A stretch of DNA of 64,000 nucleotides. Source: Toxorhynchites rutilus septentrionalis. Its lineage: Eukaryota > Arthropoda > Insecta > Diptera > Culicidae. Numbering within the stretch: the stretch's first letter is position 1; every line of letters begins with the position of its first letter. The notes below the pieces were generated by a model. That model had not been told where the DNA came from and ran no database searches. It saw only the letters and a list, made by a program, of their open reading frames with translations. Position numbers and translations under genes: made by a program. Shown here piece by piece: positions 34,732 through 46,452 of the stretch. The stretch lies in assembly GCF_029784135.1 (NCBI RefSeq), contig NC_073746.1, forward strand, positions 181,785,788 to 181,849,787, read 5' to 3'.

Positions 34732-35899
34732 CCCATTAACGACCAAGCTGTAAAAATTATTTTTTTGACGAAAGTAATTGGTGTAATTTGGATTATTGAT
34801 GGTAAAGAAACCCCAATGTTCAAGAATTATATTTTTTCCATTTTCCATTTTCTGGGAAATGGCTGTTCGAAAAATCGAACATTGGCCGAAACCCGAACTT
34901 TTTTTTGCAAGCACAAAACTACCGCGAACTGAAAATTAGTTCAATTAGCAAATATACGGTATTCACAAATGCATCAGTTTTATATTCACGTACGAACAAG
35001 CACAGGAGGATAGAGGTCTCTAAGTATAATATGAACCTAAGTTAATCCACCTAAGATGAGATGTGACATTTCTTATTTGATGTAATTTCAACTTATTACT
35101 GGCAGGCATATGCTGTTGTTTTCTTTCTTTCTAAGTATCCATTTCCCGAAAAAAAACATTTTCCAATACCTGCAAAGTACCAAAATGAAAAAACAATGGA
35201 ATCGAGGATTGGGTGGTTATTATTCGATCCGGCGAAAGAATATTCACACCAGCAATCTCATTAAAATCCTCGTTATATGTACTGATCATTTCCAGCTCCT
35301 CTACACACGAATCCTACGGGCCACCATTACCTAAGGTTATTACGGACAAAAAATCATACAGATTTTCAATAATATTTACTGAATTAATTGATATTTGCAA
35401 ACATTCACAAATGAGAATGCAAAAACAAATGAAGAAAACTTCCGTCTTCCAAAGTAAATGAACCAAACCGCGCTGCAGAGGTTAGATGTGTTGGTATTAA
35501 TTCATCAGAAAAAAATGTTCGTTATGGCCAACGTTCGATTTTTCGAACACTCAATTTTTCCGGTTGTTATTTTCCTGTATAAGGCTCAATCGAACGATTT
35601 TTGCCCCATATTGCAATGTATGTTCTTTTATAAAAGTAATACATTAGAAAAGTTCACATAATTTTGTATTTTATTGGATTTTTTAGTTGAAATTGAAAAT
35701 ACGTTCCAAATATACTTGCTTTAAATCGAATTTATTGCCCAATAAAGTTATACAAAACTGAGTGAACTTGATAGTAAGTGGTAGCTAACATATTAAGCTA
35801 TCTTTTGATACAAAAGCATTACCATATGGTAGCTTTGCAAAGACATGAAAAATTATCAAAGTTGATGTTCGATTTTTCGAACGCTTGGCCTAAAATGGG
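34732..35899. mobile_element. piggyBac-like non-autonomous element (TTAA)
   Basis: The ends are CCCATTAACGACCAAGC on the left and GCTTGGCCTAAAATGGG on the right, flanked by TTAA at 34728-34731 and 35900-35903. The interior (1168 bp) repeats the palindromic string GTTCGAAAAATCGAAC or its complement form near 34865, 35535 and 35872. These could be binding sites or subterminal repeats. No transposase is encoded. It sits between the left terminus and the transposase of the surrounding Tc1 element. Confidence 0.8.
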
Positions 35900-36029
35900 T
35901 TAAATATTTTCCCACCAATATGTAAACATCTTGGCCATTTTTCAACACATCCTGGTAAGGTTGTAACGTGAGAACGAGTTACCCACAATCAGCTAAGCAG
36001 TGAAGTAGCGCAATTGAATTTGAAGCACG

Positions 36030-37686
36030 ATGCCGAAAGGAAAGTTCTTGGACGAAACTGAGCGGAGATTAATAACCGAATTGAAGGATATTGGTTTAAG
36101 CAACCGGGAGATAGCAAAGAGAATCGATAGAGGAGAAACAGAAGGGCCCAAAATATGGCATCAGAAGGAAGAATAAAGGTAACTGCAAAATTTCAAACCG
36201 CGACCGGAACCGCATCATTCAGCTTGGGGAGACTGGAAAATTTAATGCTTCGGAAATAAAGCAAGAACTGGACCTTCCCATATCCAAACGACGTGTATCC
36301 CAAATTTTGCGAGGATCTGGACATCTGGTTTACACGAAGAAGGCAAGGAAACCATACCTCACCCCAAGGCACATTAAAGCAAATTGGATTTCGCTAAACA
36401 GCACATGGATTGGAAGGCAGAGTGGGATGAAGTCTCGCGTAACTTTTGAAAAGGTCCAATTTAACATTTTCGTCAACTCGAGAAAAACGAAGTTGAAGAC
36501 CCAAACATTATCCCGCGAATTGTCTTAAAAGCTTTCGATCTTTATCGCTACTTTCACCACTAGCAGTCAAGAATAACTCTGAAAAAACCAATCGTAACTG
36601 TTGTTCCGTGATTTGAGATTAAAGTTGAAGACTAGGAGCGAAAAATGTTACATTGGACCTTTTGACTGCCCGCATTTGCACATTGGACATATTACGTTGC
36701 ACGATAAGAATTTGAAAGTAACTACTAAACAACAATCCAAATAACAGCATTTCATTCTAAAGGCAGATTATTATTGCTATCACTCGTCGAATTGCACTAA
36801 AATCGGTAACAACACCTGTAAGAAACAAAAACTCAAAACGACCGAAGTACGACTTCGTATTGTTTTGACTGCTTTGTTACTTCGGACGTTTCGGGCGTCG
36901 GAGAAAAGAGGCGTCCGAAGTAACAGCCGGGCGCATAAAATCCGAATCTGTACATTGGATATTTTTTGTATCGGCGATAAAAAGATGAAGAACATAGATA
37001 CGTGAACGATTGTTTTTGTAAAACATTCAATGATTGAAAACTAATAGCGTGCATCTATTAACTCGATTTGTTTACATTTGTTACATAGGACCTTTTCAAA
37101 AGTTACGCGAGAAGTGATCTTTTCCGACGAGAAAAAGTTCAATCTTGATGGTCCCGACTGCTACGCGTATTATTGGCATGATCTACGAAAAAATCCCGAA
37201 GTGAAGTTGAGCAGAAATTTTGGTGGTGGAAGTCTCATGGTGTGGGCTGCGTTTTCAAGAAAAGGGAAGACTCCTATCGCCACTATTTCGACACGAATGA
37301 ACTCCGACAACTATGTAGAGCTACTGGACAGTGTTTTGGTGCCATTTACAGAAGACATTATGGACGACAACTTCATCTTACAGCAGGATAATGCTGCCAT
37401 TCACGTAAGCAAGAAATCATTGTCATGGTTTTCCGAAAGAAACATTCAGGTTATGGACTGGCCAGCTCGTAGCCCGGATCTCAATCCCATCGAGAATCTC
37501 TGGGGAATCCTGGCAAGGCGAGTCTACAGTGGTGGACGGCAATTTGCAACAGTTCGTGAGTTGGAGAGATGTGTAAGGGACGAGTGGAATAAAATTCCAC
37601 ATGAAATGTTGGATAATCTGATTGAGTCAATGCCAAACCGTGTCTATGAAACTATTCTGAAAAATGGTAAACCAACCAAATATTGA
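36030..37686 (+). pseudogene. Tc1 (DD34E) transposase, split by an insertion
   Basis: The frame begins MPKGKFLDETERRLITELKD, then SNREIAKRIDR (paired-like helix-turn-helix). After a frameshift it continues KISNRDRNRIIQLGETGKFN and KRRVSQILRGSGHLVYTKKA. A second shift leads to AKQHMDWKAEWDE, where the 680-bp element interrupts at 36432. After 37113 the frame resumes [13 protein letters not shown] (first Asp), then LQQDNAAIH (second Asp) and [13 protein letters not shown] (Glu), with 34 residues between the last two. The C-terminus ends KNGKPTKY. The catalytic half is undamaged apart from the insertion. The N-terminal half has two frameshifts. Confidence 0.9.
36433..37112. mobile_element. 680-bp TIR element inserted in Tc1 transposase
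   Basis: Perfect inverted ends start TCTCGCGTAACTTTTGAAAA and extend at least 25 bp, then continue imperfectly. The host frame reads ...TGGGATGA-AG before it and AG-TGATCTTTTCC after it, so deleting the element and one AG restores the expected Tc1 sequence. This implies a 2-bp duplication. A related subterminal string (TGTTACATTGGACCTTTT) recurs at about 36647. The interior is non-coding. The superfamily is unclear. Confidence 0.85.
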
Positions 37687-37938
37687 ATGCTGTCATTTTC
37701 ATGTATAAATCGTTCTTTGAGAATAAAGTCTGATGTGCGCTTATAAGAATTTGTACCTTGAAAACACGCTTTTCTCATTCTGAATAACTGTTGAGAATAG
37801 GATTGGGACTTTTCTTGGCAAGATAAACTTGATGTTCGAATGTCATTTAAATCCCATGAAAATATTTTGGAAATATATATCTAGTTAATCTTACAGCCAA
37901 AATATACATGTGCGCTTATAGGAATTTCTCGCACTGTA

Positions 37939-38115
37939 GTCTGAACCTGGAACCAAGTTATAACTATTGTCTATGGTAAAGGATTTTACTGGTGAAATAT
38001 TAGCCTCAAGGGAAGGTTGTAAAAACCGGCTGTTCTTCACACCAGAATGGCTATTGAACATTATAACACTATCCCTTGCGTCATTTGTAGTCAATCCAAG
38101 AGGAATAATACTTTT
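37939..38115 (-). CDS. Candidate host exon truncated by the Tc1 insertion
   Basis: On the minus strand a good splice acceptor, TTTATATTTCAG, ends at 38116. The following frame is open for 59 codons: KSIIPLGLTTNDARDSVIMF, then NSHSGVKNSRFLQPSLEANI, and later YNLVPGSDY. It then enters the right end of the Tc1 element and stops 15 codons later at 37891. Across the reconstructed empty site the frame would run only a few codons further (SDYKMDVT) before TAA. I recognise no family. Upstream exons on this strand (towards 39.0 kb) are not clear, although a frame at 38759-38974 has a protein-like composition. It may instead be part of an unknown repeat. Confidence 0.35.
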
Positions 38116-38117
38116 CT

Positions 38118-39764
38118 GAAATATAAATACACTTATTTTTTTTATAAAAAGATGTATAAGAGTTTATTCCAAATAATATGAACGATTGCGATATCAAGAG
38201 ACTCTTCAATCTAGAAGAACTAATCTTCGCTTTTTACTGCAAATCTCAATGATTTTCCCAACCGTCTTCTACTTCACTGCCAGAAGCTAGAAGCCTGCTA
38301 AAGATACCTTCACGCTTTTGTAATCTCGACCCTATAAAATAATGAGCCATCTACTGACTAACCAACGTGATTATCCAGGTAATGATTAACCACAAGCAAA
38401 TACAGTAAACCAAACTTATCTGTTGAAAATCGGCACTTTTAATGCTAATTCAATACTTCCTTCTAACGTCTATACAATTTTTTCTTTAAATACACCTGGA
38501 GTATTTAAAAACAATTCTAACCTCCAAAAGCACGGAAATATTGTACTTCCTCGACGGCGTTCCATTTGTCGCACATTTATATATTTGCACATTTGTTCGT
38601 AGAGTTCAACGACTTACTCCTTTTGAGATATACATCTTCAATATCTGCAAAACATTGCAGATATGTATTTCTCAACTCTCGAAGCAGAAACTCCTTATTT
38701 CAATCAATCAAAACTCTACATGAAGAAGGAGTCTTTAGAATCAATAGATCCGTTGAACTTATTCCTGGTCAGCAGATTTGCTTCCCGTTGCAGTCCACGG
38801 GCAGTAAATGAGCAACTGAGGATCGAAGAAATAATTCTTATCATGGAGACAAACGGTGATATCTTCTTCAGTATATTTCCCGTTGACGATCTGAACTGAA
38901 GCAATTGTTAAGTTATGGGAGAAACAGCCAAGTGGTTTGCTCGTCTCGTAAGGACATCCTAGTACTTTTTGCAAAAAGTGATATATAACGATAGGATCGG
39001 TTAGTAATTACCAAGAAGTAATTACTTTTGTGAAAATCAACACCAATATATACCAGCTCCTGTAAATCTCAGCCAAACGCTAGATGGTTTAAAGCACCAA
39101 ATTAATTGTTCGAAGTTCTACACCCAAAATGAACCCAAAGTTTGTCATCCCGATTTCTTGCATTAAGGTGAAAATGGAACGAACCCATTGTAGTAGAATA
39201 GGCAAAACCACGTGTATTCATGGGGTAATAGTGTTTGTGAGAGAAGAGCAAAGCACACCGTTTGTTTTGATTTTGGAACGTAAATTTATCAATTCTCTTA
39301 TCAGACTGTGTGGCGCTTCACTGATACGAGTCTACATTTGAAGAAATAACAATTCAATACTAAAGTAAAATGTATGAACGATGTGTTCCGATGAACAATT
39401 GCAAATATAAATATATATAGAAGGTGTATTTGCATGTGAAGTAAAATTCTGAATATACGCGAGCGTAACATGAGCAAATTTATAACACATTCGAATTGGG
39501 GCTCCTTTGGTATTAACAAGTTCTTCCACACAGTAACTCGATGTTGATAATTCCTAATTATTTTCCTTCGTTGATCTTTTTTTTTACATATTCACGTTGG
39601 AGAACTTTAACCCTTCTCTTCATTGGCCGAGGTATTCTGATTGAATGTAATATTTTTCCGTAGACCCATTAAACGTAAAAAATAATAATTGTATTGATAT
39701 CAACACAAATTTATTTCATTGAATTTCATGATATGCTATGACTTAGAAATAACATTTTATTGGG
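38118..39764. other. No firm gene; possible minus-strand coding scraps
   Basis: At 38759-38974 the minus strand is open and reads, in part, KPLGCFSHNLTIASVQIVNG and YFFDPQLLIYCPWTATGSK. Neighbouring plus-strand frames are also open. Potential tiny exons with donor GTAAGT occur near 38610. I cannot assemble a gene from these. The rest is A/T-rich with no repeats seen. Confidence 0.25.
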
Positions 39765-40095
39765 TGATTTTTATAGCTGTTTCGATGATTTTAACGATTT
39801 ACATACCAATCGAATTGGAAATTTTCTCAGATTTGTTTGATATGCTATACATTACAATCCCATAGTCTGTATGTGGTTTAAATTGATGAAAATTGGAAGC
39901 ATTCCAGTCCCCCACACATTTGTTCTGTCCACTTGTGTGCTTTACCTAACAAAGCTTTCAATAACGGACCACTTATGCAGCCGCTAGAATAGAAACAACG
40001 AAGGGAGATAGCTAGAAGAGAATATTTACGAAGTAAAGTCCACCCTTGCATAGTAAGTAAGCTGTCGCTAGTGTATAAGTATTGCATCTCCTCTG
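39765..40095 (-). repeat. Family A repeat fragment (3' part)
   Basis: On the minus strand it matches the stretch at about 1995-2320 and 61735-62050. It includes GACAGAACAAATGTGTGG-type sequence, the AATTTTCATCAATTTAAACC block and TGTATAGCATATCAAACAAA. It lacks the palindromic terminus. It is more diverged than the two long copies. Confidence 0.55.
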
Positions 40096-41284
40096 AAGAA
40101 AATTCTCAGACTCTTTCTGTGCCCGAAACCACAAAGGTCGCTTATTTTGCTCATTTTGTGTTTTATGTTTCCCCTCGAGCTGTGAACGCTAGCGAATATT
40201 TCACATGATGTGTATCTGGCATTGCAATTGGAACAACCATCCGAGCCATGGGAAAGCAGGCGAAAAAAGAAAAGAGTGCAAATGATTATAGGTCGCTTCT
40301 AGCCACCAGTGTTTGGCTTTGTATGTGTTGCTTATTTTCGTTGCGCGAAACATAGAATTTGTTCATTTCCTGTACATGTGAATAGCACACCTTCGGGACT
40401 TTTAGTTGCCATTCGTATTTGCTTTCGTGCGCATCGGCTCTGTTCTGATGCAACAAGCTCCTAGCTCCTTGTTGAGGGTTTTGACCGAGAGTCGATAACA
40501 GATTTTTCATAAACGGTCATTCTCGAGATGTTTCATTTTTATCGCATCTGTTAGTCGCGTGTTTGATGCTTGTTGAATGGTGATGCACGGAAGATGCCTC
40601 TCGTTAAATACTCAGTGCAATGCGTGCATTGATATAAAGAAACAAATTGCTACATATGACCAATTAGTGTATTGTTCTCGCAAAGGCAAGAAAAAATCGA
40701 TGCTCCTCGAAATGATTCTACGAAACCACGCAAGCCATTAAAACTTTTCAGTGTCCCGGAACTTTCAGTGTCCTAGTCAATCTTGAAAGTTCTTTCAAGA
40801 TTGACTAGGATTTGTCAAACATGGTCCATCTATTTCGCATTACAAGTAGTAGAAGGAACACTAAAAACTTCACAAGACTGGACTACTTGGTAAACCTAAG
40901 TATCCCAAAAAAAGTTATTCCAAAGCTAAGAAACGTTAAATAAAGCTAAAATATGAAAATTTTCGACTTTGACTATGTTGGCGTTACGCAACTCGAGGCG
41001 ACTGATGAATGTGGAACTATCAAAAAGTGTCCCTCAAACGACCTTATGCGGAATGGAGAGGTGAGGTGACATTTTGTATAGTCAAACATTTTCATAAATC
41101 AAGGTATCTTCATGGTTCAACGAAAAAAACAACGTTCATTAGTAAAAAGGTAGATATAAAAAATAAACTGTAATCAATGTAATATTTAAAATTAAATTTG
41201 AAAAAAAAATCTTTAATCTCTTTAATTTCTTTGTATCTCAGCTGAAAATCTGTAATTTTGTAAATTAACGCTAGTTTTTCATAT
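40096..41284. other. No gene; contains a perfect hairpin
   Basis: A minus-strand frame at 40286-40510 has no motif. The perfect hairpin at 40772-40809 is listed separately. Confidence 0.4.
40772..40809. repeat. Perfect 18-bp-arm inverted repeat (hairpin)
   Basis: The left arm CCTAGTCAATCTTGAAAG and right arm CTTTCAAGATTGACTAGG are exact complements separated by only TT. The words AACTTTCAGTGTC and TTTTCAGTGTCC just before it form a short direct repeat. Such a cruciform could be a fold-back scar from repair or transposon excision, or a very short foldback element. Confidence 0.9.
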
Positions 41285-41490
41285 ATGCAATTCATGTTTT
41301 GTGGTATATCTTCAATCGTAACATATGGGAATTGTAAATTATTTCGTTCAAAAAAATCGTCTCCCTTTTCGATGACTGCAAACGCACGATTACCCCAAAC
41401 CATGGACCTCATTGATATCGCTGAATTCTTTTTGATTATTTTCCCAACTTTTTTACCCTGCTACGTTCAGTGTTATTGGAACAACCGGGT
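41285..41490 (+). CDS. Candidate exon, possibly chemoreceptor-like
   Basis: A frame from ATG at 41285 reads MQFMFCGISSIVTYGNCKLF and later IDIAEFFLIIFPTFLPCYVQ, then CYWNNR. It meets a strong splice donor, CCGG/GTAAGTACG, at 41491. The hydrophobic stretch followed by CYWNN loosely recalls a late membrane segment of insect odorant receptors (pattern FxxLFPxFLxCYxGN). That is only an impression. The opposite strand is also open here (41110-41412), which weakens the case. No downstream exon was found. Confidence 0.25.
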
Positions 41491-41764
41491 AAGTACGTAT
41501 GACAGTTTTTCACTTTTCCAAGCCTTCTTTATATAATACACTGTTTTTTCCGACACTTTTACCGACCGAACTATCTCCTATAAAACTATCTACCCGCGCA
41601 ATAACACGACGACGGCTGACCGATTAGTCTCCTGTTTCGACATCTTTACGTTTACTCAATACGGTTTGCCTACATCTGACACCTAATAGAACTAGCTATC
41701 CAGTGCTGCCAGATATATCTGAATCTTGTTCCGCAAGCATGAGAAATTGCTATTTAAAATTTAC

Positions 41765-42520
41765 TGCAAAAAAAAAATGGGTGGGTTATATCAAAGATAT
41801 AACCGCAATGTTGACCTGGGACTACCTTAGCTTAGCAATCATATGTTTGTATTGGTTAAATTTTTGATTGAATGAAACAATCTCCGAATTCAATTGAATC
41901 CAATATATTTGCTTTGTGAGTAAAAACATTGTATGATGCCATGTAAGGTCAATTCATGCATTGTGATAGATTATGTTCTACAAGTAACTGTCATCCTTTT
42001 ACGTTTGGTATGATGGCATCTTGGTTTTGAAGTGTTTGTTAGGCAAACAAATTTCTTTCGGAACAAGAATGCCCCCGATTTTCATGAATTTGCAATGCCA
42101 ATTTCCCCAGGTACCTTAGTTCTGAAGTCTGTGTTGAGGAAACACATTTCAGTCGGAACAAAAATGCCCCCGACTTACATGTATTTGCAATGCCGATTTC
42201 CCCAAGGCTGCTTGATTTTGATGGATGTGTTGGGGAAACCGTAGATCGGGCCAATCAAAACAAGGCATTTAGGGCGTTTAGATAACGCTTAACATTTTAC
42301 AGTTATTCAATTGTTTCTCCAATGAAAAATTACATTTTGTTAATTGCGATAGAAGCGTAGAAATACTCCCTATCAATTGATGCAAACATCTTTCCGATCC
42401 AGTAAGAAATGTTGGACTTATAAGCATTGGGAATCTTTCATTTTCTCCTGCATGTTCTGTGTTTAGGTTTCCATTTTACCCCCCATATACTCCGGTTAGA
42501 TGTAGACCCACGTCAAAATC
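41765..42520. repeat. Family B repeat, copy 2
   Basis: The ends resemble copy 1 at 13650-14195: GATATAACCGCAATGTTGAC on the left, and TAGATGTAGACCCACGTCAA (a decayed palindrome) on the right. Inside, the block with CGGAACAA(G/A)AATGCCCCCGA, CATG(A/T)ATTTGCAATGCC and TTTCCCCA is present twice in tandem (about 42030-42115 and 42120-42235). Confidence 0.55.
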
Positions 42521-45500
42521 GTCACGAACCCTGTATACAGATTTTATATCTTAAATTTGGCGGAAAATCTGTAAAATACAGAACATTCTGTATATGTGGC
42601 AACCCTGCTTGTAAGCTATTTGCTGGGGATAATAGGTCTCTTGCTACACATACTTGCAAAGCGTCTGTTTCCGTTCGTAGTTTCGTAGATTTTCAACATA
42701 TTCGAATCAAGATCAACGTTACAGAGGCTCGAGTTTACGTTCGAATGCTTCCTCGTATTTTCCATGAATTGGCCAACTGATGGTTTCGCTCCGTTTCCGA
42801 TTGCTTATAAACATATTTAACTATTCACCCAGAGTATTCAGGTACCTAGAAATCATAACCTGGTTGATGGATTGTTCTGACTGAGTATGTCTTTAATTTC
42901 AGAATAATGAAGGCTCAACTTTCGGAAATGATGTCGTAAGAAAATTTACTTTACTAAGAATATCCAAACCTTACCCGAGCTAACACGATACAAAAACCAG
43001 AATCCGAATTACCGTAAGAATTAGATGGTTCTCCAAAACTGCTGACGATACGAGTTCAAAATGAATCCTTTACGTCAGTAATTGGTGTTTTGCGCCGATT
43101 ATAATTTATGGAGAAGGCCTCTTGCGAGTACATAGACGTTTGGAAGCTTGATATCACATCGTACTTCCAGCGAAGCACCATTTGACTTACCCAATTTCCA
43201 AAATTTCCAAACTTTCTGTGCAGTTCGAACCACAAATGCAAAATTTGACCCATTCGAGGCAGAGATATAGTGGAAAGGTTCGTTAACAAATGTCTGCTCT
43301 GCTTTCTGTAAACCAAAATGCTTCCAATAATGGGATGATTACGGATAGCGAAACTGACTCCGCGTTTTTGAAGTCCAGCGTGAACTATTGTGGTCTGTTT
43401 TCGTTTGCCCAAATCGTCGGGGCAGTTCTATAAGGAGGCTATTCGCTGAGCGGGAATTAAATTTCACTTCAATTCAGCTTAGTCTCCGCACTTTGGAGGT
43501 TTATGGAAGGTCACTGTTAAGACCTTCCGAACCACATCATGAAGGATACTTTCCACGCAATTGAGTAATAGGAGTCATGGTTTCAAGGCACTCAGTCTTT
43601 ATGCAATGCTTCTTTCGAATATTTGTTTTAACACTTGATGACATATCCATTTTTTCACGCTCACTTTATTAATTTTGTACATTCTCATAAAATAGCTTTT
43701 ACGAATTTTGTAGAAGATGTGATTTATTAATTTACTACTGTTTCTGGAATTCATGACTTCAGGATCATTCTGTTGCTGGCTGTGAAAATCCGACTATTGG
43801 CTTCGAAATTTCTCATCTGAGTGTCCCTTTCAACTGAAACCTTGTACGTACAACTAATAATTTTCTTTAAATTTGCTTCGTCGTTGTTGTATGTATTAGA
43901 TCGGATCTTTTGCGTACTTGGTAACGTCTCCATAAAATAATCAAAAGAATTTTTCATCATCAATATGAATATCAACAAAAATTGATTTTTTTTGCATGAT
44001 GCCAGCGAAAAATGTCTGAGGCACAACTATGCCCCACTCAACTCAGCAAAATTATTGACGTCTGCTATTCAACACCGTCTTTCACTACGATTGCCCAATT
44101 CCCTGTCATTTACCACATGATCGATACCCTCTCTTCCCGCGGCGGACGCCAATAAACGCTCGAAGAAGGTTCGACACAAAATTTATCATCATCGTAGCAC
44201 CGAAAATTTACACATTGATATGTTTACGACTTTGGGAGTGGAAAGTCGTAAAAAAGTTACATTCAAATATGGCCAAATTTATGACAATCAGTCGACTCAG
44301 TCGGAAGAGCGTCTCACGACGGGCAGACAACGTGTGGAAACCTGCATCGGGGAGAGGAAACGCAGGGAGGATACGAATCATAATAAAATGATGGTGTTTA
44401 AAGAGATGTTTAAAGACAACATAACAGGTCCCACCACCATCACCACCTCAGACATCAAACACAAACGATCGCCCGCGCTGGTGGCTGATGGTGTTCATCG
44501 TTCATCATAATGGAATTATTCAATTAATTTACGATTTGTTTCTTTCCTCGCTGCAGAGCAAGATGACGAGACGTGATATCGGCGATGAGCAGCTAGACCG
44601 GAGCAAAGGTTTTTTTTCCTTCTTTTCTTCTTTCACTCTATGTTTATTTCATTTGCCACCACCCATTTACCACCGACTGCATTTCCTCTGCTTCCGTTGT
44701 CCGATGCCAGAATTCGAACGAAAAAGGAAATTGCTACATTGATTTTTCGTTTTAACATGTGGCACGTGTTCCTTCCGTTTCCAGATGATTAAATGCAGAC
44801 AATACGCGACAGCGGTTGGGGAGGGGAACCTGGTACTTGAAAATGCGCAATTAATCCCGACAACAACCATAAGGCTCTGTCTCTCGTTTGATCATTAACG
44901 ACAATTCATTTCCAGTTTTAATTGATCCGTAATTGAGGTTGTCTAAGCTACACAGGGTGGGATAGGTCTCATTTCCTCCCAACATCATTTAATGAGGACG
45001 TTTGATACAGATTTGTTTCCTTGGGTCGCACTTGTGGACTGCGTTCCGTGAAATACAATCAACACAATTCATGAAAAGACTGCACCTTTAATCTTCATGC
45101 GTACATAAACAGGTACAAAGTGATCCATTATTGGAATAAAAAAAACAAAATTACAAAGCGAAGATAACTCAAATTACCGGCGCACGAATCCAATAATCCA
45201 TCACCAACAGTTCCCGATAAGGAAACGTTCGAAAGAAGCTCAAATACTCGTTTGAAAGGAAAACAAACAAAAACAAAGAATAAAAAAAGATAACAATCAT
45301 ATTGTTCACTCGCGTTCAATTATGTCACTTTTGCTCTCCAACTGTTTTCAACGGAATTGAACGCAGTCATCATGCAGCTCCGGCGGTGGTGTGGAAATAA
45401 AATAAATACCTCAAGAAACGTCACTCTGCGGCTCGAGACGTCGATTGTTGGGGAAATCTTTATCAATCAAAACCGAAGACGGAGAAGCAGCAGCAGACAA

Positions 45501-45955
45501 ACGAAGCGAGCAGAGAATAAAATGTTGAAATGATGATTTTCCCCCATCATCATCACACCACCGTGGATCGAGTGCCTTTATACCACTCGCTCGGAAAGAA
45601 CAATGATTTATGAGTTCAATTGAAAGGTCTGCCGTCGGAATAATGTCCGCCAGCCCAATAATGTGGGGACGACCCGACGGACAAACCCGGAATCGGTTCA
45701 AATTATCCCCTGAGATTGTGGAAATAATTGTTGAAAAATGATGTGTTTTAGAAACGGCGTGATTGTGACAGGCTTGACGAAGTGTGACCGAATTGGTTTA
45801 GATGTTTCTGAACTTCAGACGACGGTGAATTTATGGAAGTTATCGAATTGGAATTTGTCTGGTTTTATAATTTATCGGAGTGACTAGCGGATACCAGAAA
45901 TTTTCCGAATGTTCCTGGGGAGTGTTGAAGACAGATGATTTTTTAAATAGTTTTA
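42521..45955. other. No recognisable gene
   Basis: Open frames include 43056-43412 on the minus strand (MGKRKQTTIVHAGLQKRGVS), which passes a donor-like GGGTAAGTC near 43192 but matches nothing I know. Others are 42427-42780 and 44220-44510. The part at 45400-45720 is locally G+C-richer. No transposon ends were found. Confidence 0.35.
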
Positions 45956-46023
45956 CACCCAGGTTTTTTTACGCGGGGAATACGTACCTCGTAAAAAACC
46001 GCTTAAAAAAAACGCGTTAATTG

Positions 46024-46452
46024 GTGCTATTTCTCGCGAATAAGAGGCAAATGCAAAGAATGCAAATTGTGCAAAATGAGGCAATGCGCCTGATATTGAG
46101 ATGTGATCGACTAACTCCACGGAGATTTATGCTCGATTGCCTGCAATGGATGTCAGTGGGAAAGCGTATTAAATATTGCACGCTTACGTTCATACATAAG
46201 ATGACTAACGGGATGACACCGAATTATTTACAAAACACCATAGCGTAAGGAAGAGACATGCATCGATATAACACAAGACAAGCAAACGACCTCAGAACCA
46301 TGAACTTTCGAATGTCATGTACCCAAAATTCACTTTTTTATAAAGGATATAGACTATACAACACATTACCAAATGAAGCAAAGATAGCAACAAGCCTTCG
46401 AACGTTCCGTAGTATTTGTAAAGAGTTTTTGAAACATGATTTAGATTTTTAA
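46024..46452 (+). pseudogene. LINE reverse transcriptase C-terminal fragment
   Basis: A single frame, interrupted by one TAA at 46246, reads MQIVQNEAMRLILRCDRLTP, then LDCLQWMSVGKRIKYCTLTF, IHKMTNGMTPNYLQ, and after the stop HRYNTRQANDL and NSLFYKGYRLYNTLP. This is the conserved C-terminal region of CR1/I-type insect LINE ORF2 proteins (QNxAxRxIL...P.YL...YNTR...NSLFYKGL.LYN.LP). The polymerase domain is not present. It lies within the ACGCG-ended element. Confidence 0.75.

Larger units (their letters stand above)
34520..37936 (+). mobile_element. Tc1 element with IR/DR ends, carrying two nested elements
   Basis: Outer ends: CAGCGGGGGAAAATCG then TATAAGCGCAC on the left; on the right, reverse complemented, CAGTGCGAGAAATTCC then TATAAGCGCAC. 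TA flanks both sides (34518-34519 and 37937-37938). A second copy of the TAAGCGCA motif lies inside each end (about 34696-34720 and 37731-37755), giving an inverted-repeat/direct-repeat layout as in Minos- or Sleeping Beauty-like Tc1 elements. Inside are a piggyBac-like MITE (34732-35899), the transposase ruin (36030-37686) and a 680-bp inverted-repeat element (36433-37112). Without these inserts it would be about 1.6 kb, the normal size. Confidence 0.85.

Noticed and set aside
43056..43412. 118-codon minus-strand frame with an internal donor-like site
   Set aside because: No recognised family, no acceptor or partner exon, and no conservation signal that I can judge.
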